From Circinella umbellata (taxonomy: Eukaryota > Mucoromycota > Mucoromycetes > Mucorales > Lichtheimiaceae): 64,000 nt of DNA. Within the stretch, counting starts at the first letter, position 1. Each line of letters opens with the position of its first letter. Below are positions 1 to 15,800 of this stretch, piece by piece. The stretch spans positions 62,001 to 126,000 of the forward strand of contig JAIWNF010000083.1 in NCBI GenBank assembly GCA_025093555.1, in the 5' to 3' direction. The notes under the pieces were generated by a model, which had not been told where the DNA came from, did not search any database, and worked only from the letters and a program-made list of their open reading frames with translations. The position numbers and the translations under genes are program-made.

Positions 1-2110
1 ATGTATTATCACTTCATTGCAAGTTTATTTTTTGGAAAGAAAACAAGCAGTAACTATATTATTTGATAGGCAGTTCTTGTGACTCTTTTATTATAAGATT
101 ATGTTAAAAAACGAACAACTATAATTCCTAATTATCTTTTCTTTCATCTTCTTTTATAGATTATTTAGATAAGAAAAAAGAACAACATTCATTAGAAAAA
201 AAGAACATTCAATCAGGTTGATAATAAAATGGGTGTTATTTCTTGATCTAAAAAAGATAAATAACGAACATTCCTTCATTCCCCTTTGACTGATAAAATA
301 AAAAAAAACATCATGCATGAAAATGAGGACATTCTAAGTTTTTTCAATATATTTCCGGGGAGGGTTTTTTTTTTTTTTTTCATCAAAGTCACAGGTTCCC
401 TTTTTTTTATGTAAAAGTAAATGATTTAATTTCCCATTTTTTTTCATTTATTGCCATGACAACAACCAAAAAAAAAATCAATGGGTTGGGAGGAAGGGGG
501 GAGGAAGCACAAAAAAAAATGGACTCAGCATTTTTATATAAGAAAAAGTTACTAAAATGTGTAACAAACCTTTTTTTTTGTATAACTATTAAATAATTTA
601 CCGAAGAACTTGTTTTGATTATAAAAATGCTATTACTATTTATATATATAATATAATAATCGATAGCATATCAAATTCTTTTAAATTGATATTGGTACTT
701 ATTATAAACCAAGTGGATCAATAATAAAGAATAATGTTATCTGATAAGAACATTATAGGCACACCACAAATTTTTGTTGAGAAATAAAAAAAAAAGGCTC
801 ATATGGCGTGCTGAAAGACCCAAATGAATAGGTCATGCTTTTTCTTTTTCAATATATTCCAAATTAAGATCATGGGTTTTCTTTTCTTTTTATGATCGAA
901 TAACTATAATATAATGGATCGGAAAAAGTTATCAAATTACCAACAAGAAACTTACAATATAGTGAAAAAAAAAGGGCGGGAAAATTTTGAACTGATTGCA
1001 TAAAGTATAATCCCCCTTTTTCCTTTTCTCCTCCGCCACCCCCTTGAGCTATTAAAAAAAGAAAAAAAAAATATTGTTATCATTATTATTACTAAATGAA
1101 TTTACTTGACGGATGAATTAAAAGAAACGTGAGAGTAAACCTTTGAGAAAACAAATTATATAATTATTAAAAGGAAAGGGGGAGGGGGTTACCAAGTTGT
1201 CAGTTGGTAAATAAGTTTTTTTTATGCATAATGTAAAACACAACACATAAAACATCAAGTGACTTTTTTCACTCGATCTCCTCAAGAAGAAAACAACAAC
1301 AACAACAACAAAACAAGGTTCCCACGCCCGAAATGCTGGTTAAGGAAGGTAAAGGACAAAAAAAAGTTGTCAACAACAAGGGAACAACAATATAACACAT
1401 AGAATAAGAATGAAGAATGAATTCTATGTTCATTACGTATTGTTTTAAAAAAAAAAAGATTAAGAAGAGTGATTATAGATAACAACAACAATAACCAAAA
1501 AATAATAAAAAAAAGCTTCGATTGTTTCTTGTTTCTTGTTTCTTTATCCTTCTATCCTGTTATTACTATAATCATTCAAGTCATTATTATTTTGACACTT
1601 TGGACCGAAACATATTAATTTTATATTTGTTTTGCAATAATAATAAAAGTACTATTATAAATTGTAGCACAGACCCTAAGAACGGAGAAGTAAATTCGAT
1701 CATCAATTATAATAAACTTTTTAGAATTAAATTATTCTTATATTTCAACAAATGGTATAAAGATGAATAAATTGATAAAATATGATATATATGCGTGTGA
1801 GGAAGGGGTGGTGGTGTAAGGAATCCATTTCAGGCAAGGATTGATATGTGAGGGGGGGGGCGTGTGGTGGTGTAGAAGGTCATGTACTGTACAACCTAAA
1901 ATAAAAGGGCCTTTACTTTACCTTTTTTTGGAAATGTGGAGAAGAAGGTTCATATTTTACCGGGTCCTAGAAAAAACTATAAAAAGGATTTAAAAAAAAA
2001 AAGAATATCAATTTTATTTCATTTTCTTATCTCTTTCTCTGCTCTCTCTCTCTCTTTTTTTTTTTTTTTTTTCTTCTTTACTATTTTTTTTTTAATTTAT
2101 TATATAAATC
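1..2110. other. Non-coding AT-rich stretch
   Basis: No open frame here looks like protein; the short frames are built from A/T homopolymers. There are many poly-A and poly-T runs, a G run near 1851-1860, a CAA microsatellite near 1290-1312 and a pyrimidine-rich tract at about 2035-2100 just before the next gene, which is typical of a fungal promoter/5' leader. I see no RNA gene. Confidence 0.6.
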
Positions 2111-2458
2111 ATGTATTATCGACAGCAATCTAGTTTATTATTACAAGAAAAAGAAGTCTGGCCAATGAATCCAACAGCTGAAGAATGGTTTTTATCTCAT
2201 TCTTCTCTATTAACATCATCATCAACGACTATGAATTCTTATCATCCTAATGAACAACAACAACAACAACAAAGACCATCTCCTACACCTTCTTCATCTT
2301 CTTCTTCATCCAATTCTTCAAATTCATTACTATTTGATTTTCCAACAACAAAAACAAAAATGTTAATAAAACCCAAAGGAATACGATGTGCAACTTGTAA
2401 ACGACGATTTCATTCGGAAGGAAATCTAATGAATCACCATCAACTTTATCAACATTAA
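2111..2458 (+). CDS. Small protein with one C-terminal C2H2-like zinc finger
   Basis: This is a single-exon frame of 115 codons, starting at the first ATG after a T-rich leader. Residues 1-40 are ordinary sequence. Residues about 48-78 are low complexity (runs of Gln, then Ser/Pro/Asn). The last 25 residues hold a zinc-finger pattern, CATC, 12 residues, then histidines spaced five apart (H-x5-H), with the usual Phe and Leu core positions. A single finger at the very C-terminus could bind DNA or RNA weakly or mediate protein contacts; the target cannot be told. Two basic clusters, KPKG and KRR, precede or lie in the finger. It is followed by an AT-rich 3' region. The finger pattern and codon use support a real gene, but nothing else confirms it. 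Confidence 0.6.
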   Translation: MYYRQQSSLLLQEKEVWPMNPTAEEWFLSHSSLLTSSSTTMNSYHPNEQQQQQQRPSPTPSSSSSSSNSSNSLLFDFPTTKTKMLIKPKGIRCATCKRRFHSEGNLMNHHQLYQH

Positions 2459-3264
2459 TTTTTTTTTTTGGCATTTTCTTGGCATATTTTATAAATATAA
2501 ACCTACACACTCTTAATATTATTCCTATTCATTATATCCATAAATAACAATTCACTGACACTTTTTTTTATTATATTTACTATTACTATTATCACTAATA
2601 TTAGTTTTACTCTTCAAAGGGAAAAAAAAAGTGTTCCTTATTTCAGTTGTTGTAAATAATTATTTATTATATTCCACTTGTCCCTCCCCCTCCTCTTTTT
2701 TTTATCCCCTCATCTATTTCCCCTCCCTCCCTCCATCATTATCATTCATATTATCATTTTCATATTTCTTATCATCGATGCACAAAACACACCAAAAATA
2801 AAATTATTGGCATAATACATATTTATTTTATTATATGTAAAAAAAAAGAATCCTAAAATTGTTGGAAAAAATCGAGAAAAAAAAACGTGTTTGTACATTC
2901 CTGCAAGTGGCAAAAATGTCTCTAGAAAAATAGTTATTTTCCAGGGGGAAAAGACAATCTGTTTCATATTATATAAGTGGCGGTTAAAAAGAAACATGGG
3001 TTACTTTTTTTCCCTTCATTGTCTCTTCATAGACAACTCCCCCCCCCACACACACACACATACACCCCCCAGCATATAACAACAGAAAATGAAGAGATTA
3101 TCTTTTTCTTCTCCCATAAAAAAAATGATTAATGACCTTGCATGAATAATGTAAAAGGGCTGAATATGAAAAAAAAAAAGAGAGAGAGAGACGAAGTAGT
3201 AATTTCTTTTTTTTTTCTACTAAATCTAATATCTCCGTCCTTCTTTACACCCCAAGAAAAAAAA
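2459..3264. other. Intergenic, 3' region and promoter
   Basis: This stretch is AT-rich with C-rich microtracts (CCCTCCCTCC near 2720) and a short CA repeat at about 3050-3060. No gene is supported. A pyrimidine/adenine-rich leader precedes the glutaminyl cyclase start. Confidence 0.5.
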
Positions 3265-4401
3265 ATGACCAAAACTTATAGAATAATACTATTTTATTAT
3301 TATATAATATTATTCTTTATTCTTTCAACCACTACTTTAGCTTATAAACAACTTTCTAAAGATGCATTAAAACATGTGGCTCAACTTAGTTCAGAACAAT
3401 TTCAAATACATGGTGAAAGACTCAAACCATTACTAGTACCTCGTGTAGCAGGTACTCCAGAAAACGCTCTTGTACGTCAATTCATTGTCGATCATTATCA
3501 AACTTTGGGTTGGCATGTCGAATTAGATTCTTTTCAAGATGAGACCCCTTTTGGAATAAAAGAATTTACCAATGTTATTGCAACTTATAATCCAGATGCT
3601 AAAAGACGATTAATATTATCGGCTCATTTTGATTCTAAATATTATGAAGAATTTGAATTTATTGGAGCTATTGATTCAGCCGTACCTTGTGCTATCATGA
3701 TGGATATTGCACAAGTATTAACACCTGTATTCAATAAGAATATAAAAAAACAGGAAGAGGATGATAATGTCACTTTACAAATGGTATTTTTTGATGGTGA
3801 AGAAGCATTTGTGAGATGGACGGATACAGATTCTATTTATGGTGCAAGGTAAAAAAAAAATAATCCCCCCACCTTTCCATGCTTCAATTTATTAATTCAA
3901 CTATCTTTTCTTTTACCTAGACATTTAGCTGATAAATGGGAAACAACCTATGTCAGCCCACCTATGCATACAGTTAAAAGTTATAATGAATTAAATCGAA
4001 TCGATATGCTTATTTTATTGGATCTTTTGGGTACACCCAATCCAATCATTCCTAATTATTATCAAGAAACGAGTTCCATGTATTATAATTTGGTTCGTTT
4101 GGAAGAACGTTTATCTAAACAAGATCTTTTGGAAACAAAATCAGCAAAAGAAGATGGAATAGAATTAAGATCTATATTTAATCCAGATTCTTTTATGACT
4201 TTTCAAGGTCGTCTTATGGGTGATGATCATGTTCCATTTTTACATCGTGGTGTCAATATTTTACATATTATTCCTTCACCTTTTCCAACAGTGTGGCATA
4301 AGGAAAGTGATAATCCATCTTGTGTTGATCCTGCTGTTGTGAGAAATTTAGCCACTTTATTTCGAGGGTTTTTATTGGAATATTTGGAAATATCACCCTA
4401 A
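3265..4401 (+). CDS. Glutaminyl-peptide cyclotransferase (M28-like zinc enzyme), secreted
   Basis: Two exons, 3265..3848 and 3921..4401, give 354 residues; the 72-nt intron starts GTAAAA and ends CTAG. The enzyme class converts N-terminal Gln (or Glu) of peptides to pyroglutamate and belongs to the M28 fold. The start at 3265 was preferred to the upstream in-frame ATG at 3142 because it begins with a signal peptide (TKTYRIILFYYYIILFFIL, then a cleavable stretch). Key motifs are AHFDS (120-124), the zinc Asp in GAIDSAVP (Asp137), FFDGEEAF (175-182, with the catalytic and zinc Glu pair), DDHVPF (296-301) and VWH (319-321, the last zinc His). All zinc and catalytic positions expected for QC are present, so the enzyme should be active in the secretory pathway. 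A plain M28 aminopeptidase is less likely given FFDGEEAFVRW and DDHVPFL. Confidence 0.9.
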
Positions 4402-7400
4402 AAAAAATAAACAGGCTTTTTTTTATTAACTATCAAATATATATATTATAAAATTGTATACCCCCCCACACACACACACCACACTTACCCTTCCCCCCCC
4501 GACCAATTCCCATTATTTTTTAATCTTTGGATCCCTTCTTACTACAATTTTACTTGATCCTTTTTTCTTTAGATCTCTCATCTTTTTTAAAATAACAAAT
4601 TATTTATATATAACTAGCTAATTATATTCAGACAAACTACCAGGTTTTCACTATCCATTTAAAAATAGAAAATATTAAAAAAAGAAAAGAAACAAACGCA
4701 TACCTTCTTCTTTTGGTTCTAATCTACTAATTATAATTTATTTTATAGAGTACATGATTGCTTCTAAGAATTTTTTTAATGTAAAAAAAAAAAAAAACTT
4801 AAATGATGCTGCGCCTTCCTATATAACAAACGACTTGTGTAACTTGAACTCAGGGAAAGGTAAAAATGGATGTACGTAACATTTATATTTTTATATATAA
4901 GAAAAACCTTTTGAGCTGTGCTTTCGCGTTACGAGTTTTGTGGGGGGGAGGGGAAGGAAACGATGAAGAAGGAGAAACATATAGAAAACTGATTAAATCT
5001 ATCTCGATGGTGATAATGTTATAATGCAAACCCTCTCCAGTAACAGATTTTTTTTTTGTTCTCTCAAAATGTGTCATTATGGTCGAAAAAAAAAGTATAC
5101 GTATTCATTAATAAAATCTAGCTATATCTCAATCTATAAGGTACTATAGTTTCAAAAACTATTTTAAAAATGTGATACGTATAAAGCCTTTCAATGCTTG
5201 CGACAGAGATGTGTGGAGTTAAAGGGATTTGTTTTGTTTGGGAGCTCGTGCGCGTTAGCACCTGCTTTTGATTTTGATCTGTAGATTGAAATAGGACGAA
5301 TCAGTGAGGGTAATGAAAACCTGGAAGTCGCCGTAACAACTACTGTTTTAAAAAAAAAAGCATATTTGTTATTTATTTGTCCAAATTTGTTCGTGTCTCG
5401 TCATCATCAATGCATTTAAAAAAAATATTTATAAGCAACTTGATATAAACTAGGGTAGGGTATACTATAAAAGGGGAAAAATGAGAAGAAAGAAAGGGAG
5501 GGAAAGAGAATATACTATTTCTTTTTTTTTTGATCGTTTGTTTGTGACTTCATTAAACGTGTTTTCTTTAAAGTACGTTGCAGTATTATAGTTCTTGAAT
5601 GCTTTTCAATTCATCCTGAGATTCGGATTGTTCTGTTGGCAATATAAGACATCAATACGATCCCGATTATTTGAGCGATCGAGCATTGAGTCGAAGGATA
5701 TCTAAATACTGGGACATTACATTGGATGTGTTGAGTGTCTTGTTGATACTTGTAGAGAGACATGTTTGAGTATACAATACATCGTCGTTTGATCATATTG
5801 TTCAAATTTTGTTCTTTTTCATATCAGATTTATCGTCATTGGTTGCTTCAAGAAAATATTTAGTTGCCTTTGAGTTTTGGCTTGCTATACATCCATCGAT
5901 ACTGAAGCATGTTCTGTGTTGTGACAGAGAGTTTTTTTTTTTTTTCGTTATATGAATTATGTTAAGAAAATACAAGTAATTAACTCAATCATTATGAATA
6001 ATGGTATGCGGGAGTTCTATAATATTCAGAAATTGTACGTACTTACTTTTGAATCCACATTAAAAGAAGATTTAATCAAAAGTATAAAGGGAAATCAATA
6101 TTTAAAAAGTCTATTTATGAAAGATAAATTTATTTAAAAGACAACAGATAAAAGTTAGTAAAAAATATAATTAAAGAAGAAAAGAACTAAAGAAAAGAAA
6201 TCAAAGATATGGAGAAATTAGTGGGAATTTATATCGATTAGCAATTGTAAAAATGTTTAAAAGCTTTTGAGGAAAAAGTGCAAAAGCACAAATGTGTAGT
6301 TGCTTTAGCACAAAATTGCAAAAGTGAGATCCAATCAAATTATGTATATGGTAGTTATACTATACTATACTAATCTATACTATACTATACTAAGAATTAT
6401 GGTTGGAACATGTGATGATAAAAGGGAACAATAATAATAACTGTACTAATACGTAATGGTAATAATAATGTATTATGAGTGAATAAGAGAAAAAAAATAG
6501 GTAACGGTAAAAACGTCACAATTTACACCAACCGTAGCACAATGGTTTTTTGATACCATGGTATTTGGAGAACCTATTGAAAAACATCACTATTAAAGCT
6601 TTTGGATATTGTTTCATCGCGAATAAAATAAACACCTTTGTTCCATAAACATATGCCCTAATACTGCTGATGATGGTAGCTGAGGAACAAGTCTTTGCTC
6701 CTGAGCGTGATCGAAAGTAAAATCTTGTATTGTAAATCGGAATAAAAAGCGGGCATCAACTTTTTTTTCCCCCATCTATTCACTCGCCCTCCTTTAAAGT
6801 ATATCTGTTGTTTGGTTATTGGCCTATAAGGATAAGGGTAGAGTATTAGTAGTAAGCTCAATAAATTTTGAAAACAAAATATGAGTATATATATACACTG
6901 ACTAAAGCCAAATACTTCAAATTTTGAAAAACCCAAGAGGTATAAATCTTCCTTTGACATTAAATCTGAGCCCAGGTAATGGGATTATTAAGTCTAAAAA
7001 AAGATCGTAGTAGTCTTCGAATATATTTGTTTTGTAAACATTACTCAGCTATATTCATTTACTGTGGACAAAGTAACTTGCATTGACAAAAGGTGAAATT
7101 GATAATCACCAAAGTTGAAATTATAAATTGTACACGTCGGTCTTGATTATATTACATTACAAAAAAAGTTGCATAGAAATATTAATACTAGACAAAACAA
7201 CTGCTTATTGCTAGAATGATGTGCTATGTATATCACCCACATTAAAAGTACAAAGACTTCAGCATTGTATTGACTAAAGGTAAATATACGGAAGCTTGGT
7301 AAACTTCTCTAAAATGTCCTCGTCTCCAACCCCTTGACTAGCTCTTTGGTTGTAGTTTCTTTATAAAAAAATGCCATTCGTTCCTGAAGATAACCATGTA

Positions 7401-8247
7401 TATATTTTTAGATATCTACAAACCAGTGTAGTATCTAAAGCTGGATCATTAACAGTGATTTCATTACTCTCACTGCGTGTGAAGTAAGCATACTCGCTCA
7501 GTGGTTGAACAGATTCAAACCATTCATTACTATCCTGAAATATTTTCTTTTCGATGCACTTTGATTCTTAACGTGATCATCAATAACTTTACGCATCATT
7601 GCCATTCCCAGTTCATTAGTAAATTTAACAAGCTTTGCTTCTTTCTTTTAAGTGTACGCGTTGTTTTTTTTTGACGATTTATTGTGAGATCTATATCTAA
7701 AAAAAATAGGGGGGGGCAGGTTTAATATGCTGTGTTTAATTATTATGGCAACGAAAGCTCATTCTCAAATCAACTTTCCGTAGCTTTTTAAGGTCTGCAC
7801 GGAGTTGCGTGGGGGGGTGGATTAAACTCTCAAGTCCTTATACACCAATATGCCAAACGACTAACATATCAAATGCGAATCATAAAAATTACTAGCTTCA
7901 AAATGAAAAAAAAAAGGTGTGAATGCCAAGTAAAAAAAACCTATCATCGCTAATTTAATAGCCCCCCCCCAATGCAATGCTAAAAAAAGATTCAGTGCCC
8001 AACTTTAAAACCAAAGGCGCGAAATCCAAGGAAAAAAATATTCAAAAACATATGAACCGAGACTTTTGTGTCTATGCAATGTGTTACCATGGTTTAAAAA
8101 AAACCCCGCTTAAGTAAAAAAAAAAGGGAAGGATGATCTAAATGTAATGTGTATCTGTACACAGTAGAACCTGACTCTCTTTCTTTTCTCGTTTATTTTT
8201 TTTAACGTGTTTCTTTTTTTTCTTAAATATCTTCATTAATTGAAACA
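4402..8247. other. Gene-poor intergenic region
   Basis: There is no supported gene in 3.8 kb. A GC-richer patch lies at about 5215-5335 but does not fold into a recognisable tRNA, 5S or spliceosomal RNA by eye. A short TATAC-type repeat lies at about 6355-6392. G/C homopolymers sit near 4462, 4493, 7710, 7811 and 7965. Frames of 60-100 codons (for example 5611-5805 minus and 6658-6960 minus) lack motifs or good codon use. Confidence 0.5.
6355..6392. repeat. ACTAT microsatellite
   Basis: Imperfect tandem pentamers of the type ACTAT are interrupted once by an AATCT unit. This is simple sequence only. Confidence 0.7.
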
Positions 8248-10202
<1,955 letters not shown>

Positions 10203-10864
10203 ATAATATCTTTTCTTTTCAAGTATGCTCAAGATTTATAATTACTATTATTATACCTATTATATTATTAGTTGTATGTTTGTAGTTAACTTTGTTTGTA
10301 ATAGTAGTATTATATCACACCCTCCTTTTTTTTTCTCTCTGGCTTTTTTTTAAAAAAAAAAGAAAAAACATTTTTCCTTTTCGAAAAAGAAATCCATATA
10401 AAGAAAACTTCCGAAAAAAAAAGAAAAAGGAACGTGTTTATATTATGAAAGTGTGTGTGAATATCAAGAAGGATGAATAATAAGATGTAAATGACTGTTT
10501 ATGTTGATTATTCTTTTCTGTAACGGTAAAGGTTTTATAGTATTTGCTGTTAAGGAGGAAAGATTTTCCCATTGGTTGACGTTCGGAACAAATGCACTTT
10601 CTTTAATGAATTTTACCGGTTGAACGTTTTCACAGATGATGGATCAGAAAATTTAATAGCATCAAAATAATTCCCCTGTTCATTACAATCACCCATTGAT
10701 TTTTTTTTGTTGGGGGATGCCAAACAAGAATATATAAAACCCATCATTTTTCAGCCTCTGCAATCTTCTCTTTTATTTATTAACTTCTTTACTTAATTCA
10801 TCTTACACAGAAACATACACATATCCCTCCTTCTCTTCCTTTACTCTTAACTTTTTAAAACAAA
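10203..10864. other. Intergenic: kinase 3' region and Ach1 promoter
   Basis: The 3' untranslated DNA of the kinase gene is followed by the promoter of the next gene, with a TATA element at 10731 and a pyrimidine-rich leader. No additional gene is supported. Confidence 0.5.
10731..10738 (+). promoter_or_regulatory. TATA box candidate of the Ach1 gene
   Basis: TATATAAA lies about 130 nt upstream of the ATG at 10865. It is followed by a pyrimidine-rich leader with a CTCTTTT-type initiator context. The position fits a TATA-containing inducible promoter, which would suit a gene of acetate metabolism; this is inference. Confidence 0.45.
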
Positions 10865-12883
10865 ATGGCATCAATCAGTGCAGCCTTAAAATCGCGTATC
10901 CGTCGTCCTCAATTATTGGACAAAGTTATGAAAGCAGAGGATACACTCAAGTTCTTTGAACCTGGACAGTAAGTTATTCTTAAATACATGATATGATAAA
11001 TTGAAATTCAAGAACACTACACTAAAAGAACTCCATGCTCTATTTACTAAACACAATCAATTTCATCTAAATTTTGATATGCTCTCATTAGATACATGGG
11101 CTGGTCTGGTTTTACAGGTGTTGGTTATCCCAAAATGATTCCTACAGCTTTAGCTGATCATGTCGAAAAGAATAACCTTCAAGGCAAAATGAAATTCAAT
11201 CTTTTCGTTGGCGCGTCAACAGGTGCTGAATCAGAAGATCGATGGGCTAGTTTAGACATGATTGACCGTCGTTATCCTCATCAAGTCGGCAGAAATATCA
11301 AAAAAGGTATTAATGCCGGCCGAATTCGATTCGCCGATAAACATTTATCCATGTTTCCCCAAGACTTAGTATATGGCTTTTACACCAAAGACAAGGAAGG
11401 GAGTAAAAATTTGGATGTTGTCATTGTTGAAGCCACAGCTATTCGAGAAGACGGTGGCATTGTCTTGGGAGCTTCTGTAGGAGCTTCTCCTGAATTGTTA
11501 CAAATGGCCGACAAGATCATTATTGAAGTCAATACAAGTATTCCATCTTTTGAAGGATTACATGATATTACCATGTGTAGAAACCCACCAAGTCGATTAC
11601 CTTATTTAATTTTAGGACCTGAAGATCGTATTGGCACAGTAAGTAAAAAAAAATCTATCTATTTCATGCTCTGCCTTCTCCTCTTCTTCCTCGGCAAACG
11701 AAAAAAATAAATAGTATACTAAAAAAAACACTACAACTTTTATTTATTCGGTTAATAGTCTGCTGTTCCTATTGATACAGAAAAAGTCATTGCAATTGTT
11801 GAAAGTGATAGACCTGATAATACAGGACCTAATGCTCCTGCGGACTCCACTTCTGAATCCATTGCAAGCCATTTAATTGAATTCTTATCTCATGAAGTCA
11901 CTCAAGGCCGTTTGCCTGAAAATTTATTACCTATTCAATCTGGTATTGGTAATATTGCTAATGCAGTTATTGGTGGTTTAGCCGGAGGTCCTTTCAAAGA
12001 TGTTTCGGTGTTTACTGAAGTACTTCAAGATACATTTTTGGACTTTTTCGAATCTGAAAAACTCAAATATGCAAGTGCAACTTCCATTCGTTTCTCCCCT
12101 CATGGATTTAAACGTTTCTATGATAACTGGGAATATTATCGGGTAAGTACCAGATAAAGAAATCGATCATATTTTTAACTTCTCTTCTAGCAAAATAAAT
12201 AAATAAATAATAACAAATCTAATTTTCTTTTTTCTTTGGTTCAGACAATGTTGGTTTTGAGATCCCAACAAGTCAGTAATTCACCTGAAATCATCCGCCG
12301 TTTAGGATGTATTGCTATGAATACTGTAAGCTACATTTTTATTGATTATACAAAGAAAGAAAGAAAAACAGATAGGGACTATTTATCAACTAATACATAC
12401 TCGATTGCTCAACTTAATCTATAGCCTGTCGAAGTTGATATGTATGCCCATGCTAACTCAACCATGGTGTGTGGTTCTGGTATGCTCAATGGTGTTGGTG
12501 GATCGGCTGACTTTTTACGAAATGGTAAATTAAGTATTATGCATACACCTTCTGCTCGTCCTTCCAAAAATGACCCAACAGGTATTTCATGTATTGTCCC
12601 ATTTGTAACTCATGTGGATCAAACCGAACATGATTTGGACGTCATTGTTACCGAACAAGGTCTTGCCGATGTACGTGGTTTATGTCCACGGGACCGTGCT
12701 CTTGTTATTATTGACAAATGTGCTCATCCAGATTATAAGCCTTTGCTTAAGGATTATTACGAATTCAGTTTGAAGAAATGTTTGGCTGCTGGTCGTGGTC
12801 ATGAACCCCATTCTCTTGATAAGGCATTCAAGATGCATGTTAATCTTATGGAAAAGGGTACTATGAAGATTGATTCTTGGTAA
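10865..12883 (+). CDS. ACH1: Acetyl-CoA hydrolase / acyl-CoA:acetate CoA-transferase
   Basis: Five exons: 10865..10968, 11092..11638, 11759..12142, 12245..12325 and 12425..12883. They give 524 residues, the usual length of fungal Ach1. Fungal Ach1 was first described as a hydrolase and works chiefly as a CoA-transferase between acyl-CoAs and acetate or succinate, commonly in mitochondria. Recognisable blocks are [11 protein letters not shown] near the N-terminus, [27 protein letters not shown] (likely carrying the catalytic Glu that forms the CoA thioester), and [11 protein letters not shown] with [11 protein letters not shown] near the C-terminus. The N-terminus ([15 protein letters not shown]) is basic and hydroxylated, compatible with a mitochondrial presequence. 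No clear peroxisomal C-terminal signal is seen. Introns are 100-130 nt with GTAAGT or GTAAGC donors. The call is firm; the exact substrate preference is not. Confidence 0.95.
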
Positions 12884-15800
12884 AACCTTATACACCAAAA
12901 CTATACGTATTCCATTATAATTAAATACAGCTTTTTTTCCTCTCCCATATTCATTTTACACGTATATTCATATATACACAAAACACCATTATTATAATTT
13001 ATAAACTTGTTTTCTTATGTATTATTCTACTTCTTTTTTCTTTTTCTCTCAAAAATTTTAATAAAACTCATGTATTGTTCTTTGCTTTTCATTCTCGTTA
13101 TTGTTCATTTTTAGTATACGTATTGTCTTTTTTTTTCTTTTTCCTTGACTTGAAAAAAAAATTTAAAACGACCTATATTTGTTGGGTCGATTCATTACAA
13201 AAACTATATAATTATACAAGAATGCCCATTGACTTGATGAAATATTAATATACCCTAGGCTGTCCCCATGTGCGTGAATCTCCTATTTTCTTGATATACG
13301 GAAAAACGATTACAATTTGAAAGAGGTCATTCCGTTGTCAAGGTAGATGTCAGATTTTATTGGTCCGTGTTACCAACAATTGATCGTAGATCAACCGTGC
13401 GAAAAGGCACAAAATCACTAGATTATAGAAACTTTATTTGTCACTATTCATGCGATTATCATGCGCTGTATAAAAAAAACGTGGGGGAGGTGATACCTTT
13501 GCATAAATTCATAGTCACTGGAGGAATAATCTTCCAAAATGTATATTTTGACACATGAAAAAAAAATGCTTATTACCTAGTAACAGACAATCTTTTCAGA
13601 AGTGTAATAGTTTTTCCATTTCACTTTTTTTTCTATAGGTTTTGATGTATCTTTTCATTATTTTACGGAACAATGGAATACTTTTTTTTTCTTCTTCCAG
13701 TTATTATATTTTTCAATGACATATGTTTATCAACAATAATAAACAGAACAATAAAATTATAATATAATAAAGTTCATGCGCTTCTTGATCAATTTCACTA
13801 TAATACAAGGAACACTATAGTTCGTGTATACACAATGGATACTAATGTAAAGTATAAATAATGTAATAGGGAAAAAATAGTAACTATTAATGGTTTATTA
13901 TAACTCTTGATTTCTTGTCTGTTTTTCTGTTGAAATAAAAAAGCATTATGATACGTACTATTCAACGTAAATTCACATGGTCCATCTAGATCAGTAGTGA
14001 AGAATGAATGGCTTTATTTTATTTATATTCAGCTTATGCTACGTATAAACCAAAGTAAAACTTTAAACGTATAATCGAATATGAAAGGCGAGATGAAATG
14101 GGAGTTCTTGTTATTGTATACACTTTAATGTACTACTTTATATATTAACACTTTCAGAACAACAGCTAATATATTCTATCAGCTGTTCTATGAAAACACA
14201 TTTTTGTTGGTATTTACTTGTTCAGTGATCTTAATAATATTAAACAAAATGATGAGTTGAATTAAAGTGAACGATTTTTGTTGGTGTTCTTCTTTCATCG
14301 ATAAAGCTTTCATGTTTTTTACCAATCTAATTTGTTCTTATCGCAGCATACACCTTGAACATAGGGAGTCATGCATTACATTATCTTTAACAATAATAAA
14401 AGAAATATGAATATCATAAGAGCATAGATACAATAAAATAACACATTCCTTATTCATGTCAATTACTTTTTTATCTTAAGCAGAGTGTGGTTAGTGAAAA
14501 ATAAAAAAGAAGTGCCTGTTGTCATTCGTACATTTTGGTGAATGAAAAGCGTATCTATCCACCGAATATAAACATATTATTTTTTACTACAACCACCGCC
14601 TCCAAAACTGAAATTCCTTGTGATTTATCGAGCTTTAATCTTATACATTCGGAATCAATTAAGAAAAGGAAACCAAGAAAGTAGAAGAAAAAAGTTTTAC
14701 ATGTCATTCTATTTGTATTTACAGTGTTTTTATTATAACAAGAACAAGAACTAAAATTAAGTAGTTACAAAGGTGTTTTAACTAACGGTCAACAACTACT
14801 AACGAAATGCTTATTTTATTGTTTGCAGACTACACTCTTGTTTGAAGTGTAATCGATAGACTTCTTGATGACTCCATAGTACGGGGGTAATAACTATTGA
14901 TTTTGCTCATCGATGGAAAGTCTTCTCTTTTTTTTATCTTCTACCTCCTCCTCCCCATTAATAACAGAATTCAATCCTTGGATGCTGTGTTGATCCTCGG
15001 TTCTATCACTTGTAATGATAATCAGTGAGAAAATAAATAAAAAAAAAAATACTGTTACGTAATGGAACTATATATTTTTTATGGTACGTAGGAAAATTTT
15101 GAAAGCTAAGAAAATGATTTTCTTCAAAAAAAAAAGTACCTTAGCTTTTTACTGAATGGTTTGCAGATGTTATAAAGAACATAGGAAGAGCTACAGTAAC
15201 AACAAAATGGGTATACCCTATAAATCATTGTGAGAATAGTCTCGATGAAACGTTCTAAAGCCAGAGAAAGTTCCCAATAGTGCATTTGACGCGTTTCATG
15301 AGAAGAAACGATCAACCAGTAAACATAACGTAGATTTTTATATAAAGTGAAAATCAGGCTGAAAGGAAGCGATAAGGGGACAAACAAAACATCCCAGAGA
15401 TAATAGTCCATGGATGAAAAATCGGTAGGAGCTCGAACTGTATTTAATAAGATTGTTGTTCAATAATAGTCAATGAAAAAACATACATTATCTTATATAT
15501 GATGGAGTATTTATTGGTACGTATGTAATGTGGTGATGATTACAGATACTGATAATACGTTATTATTCTCTATTATTACTGCTTAAAAACTTCTTTATAC
15601 TGTACGTACACTCACCCCTCCTTCTACACACAAGCAAGTACAAACTAACCCAAAAACAACGGTTAACAAGAGCAGCAAGGAATCTTAGCTAAAGAAAGTA
15701 AAGAGAGCGCGAAATAAAAACCATAGGCTTCGGTTGGAAGGCAGGGCCGGGCATGGGTGAGCAATTCTGCTGTTCACGATTTGCTCTAGGGCAAACAATG

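Noticed and set aside
5952..6137. 61-codon plus-strand frame
   Set aside because: Lys/Ile/Asn-rich, no motif, no conserved feature; consistent with chance in AT-rich DNA.
15720..15795. GC-richer patch, possible structural RNA
   Set aside because: No tRNA, 5S or snRNA hallmark seen by eye on either strand.
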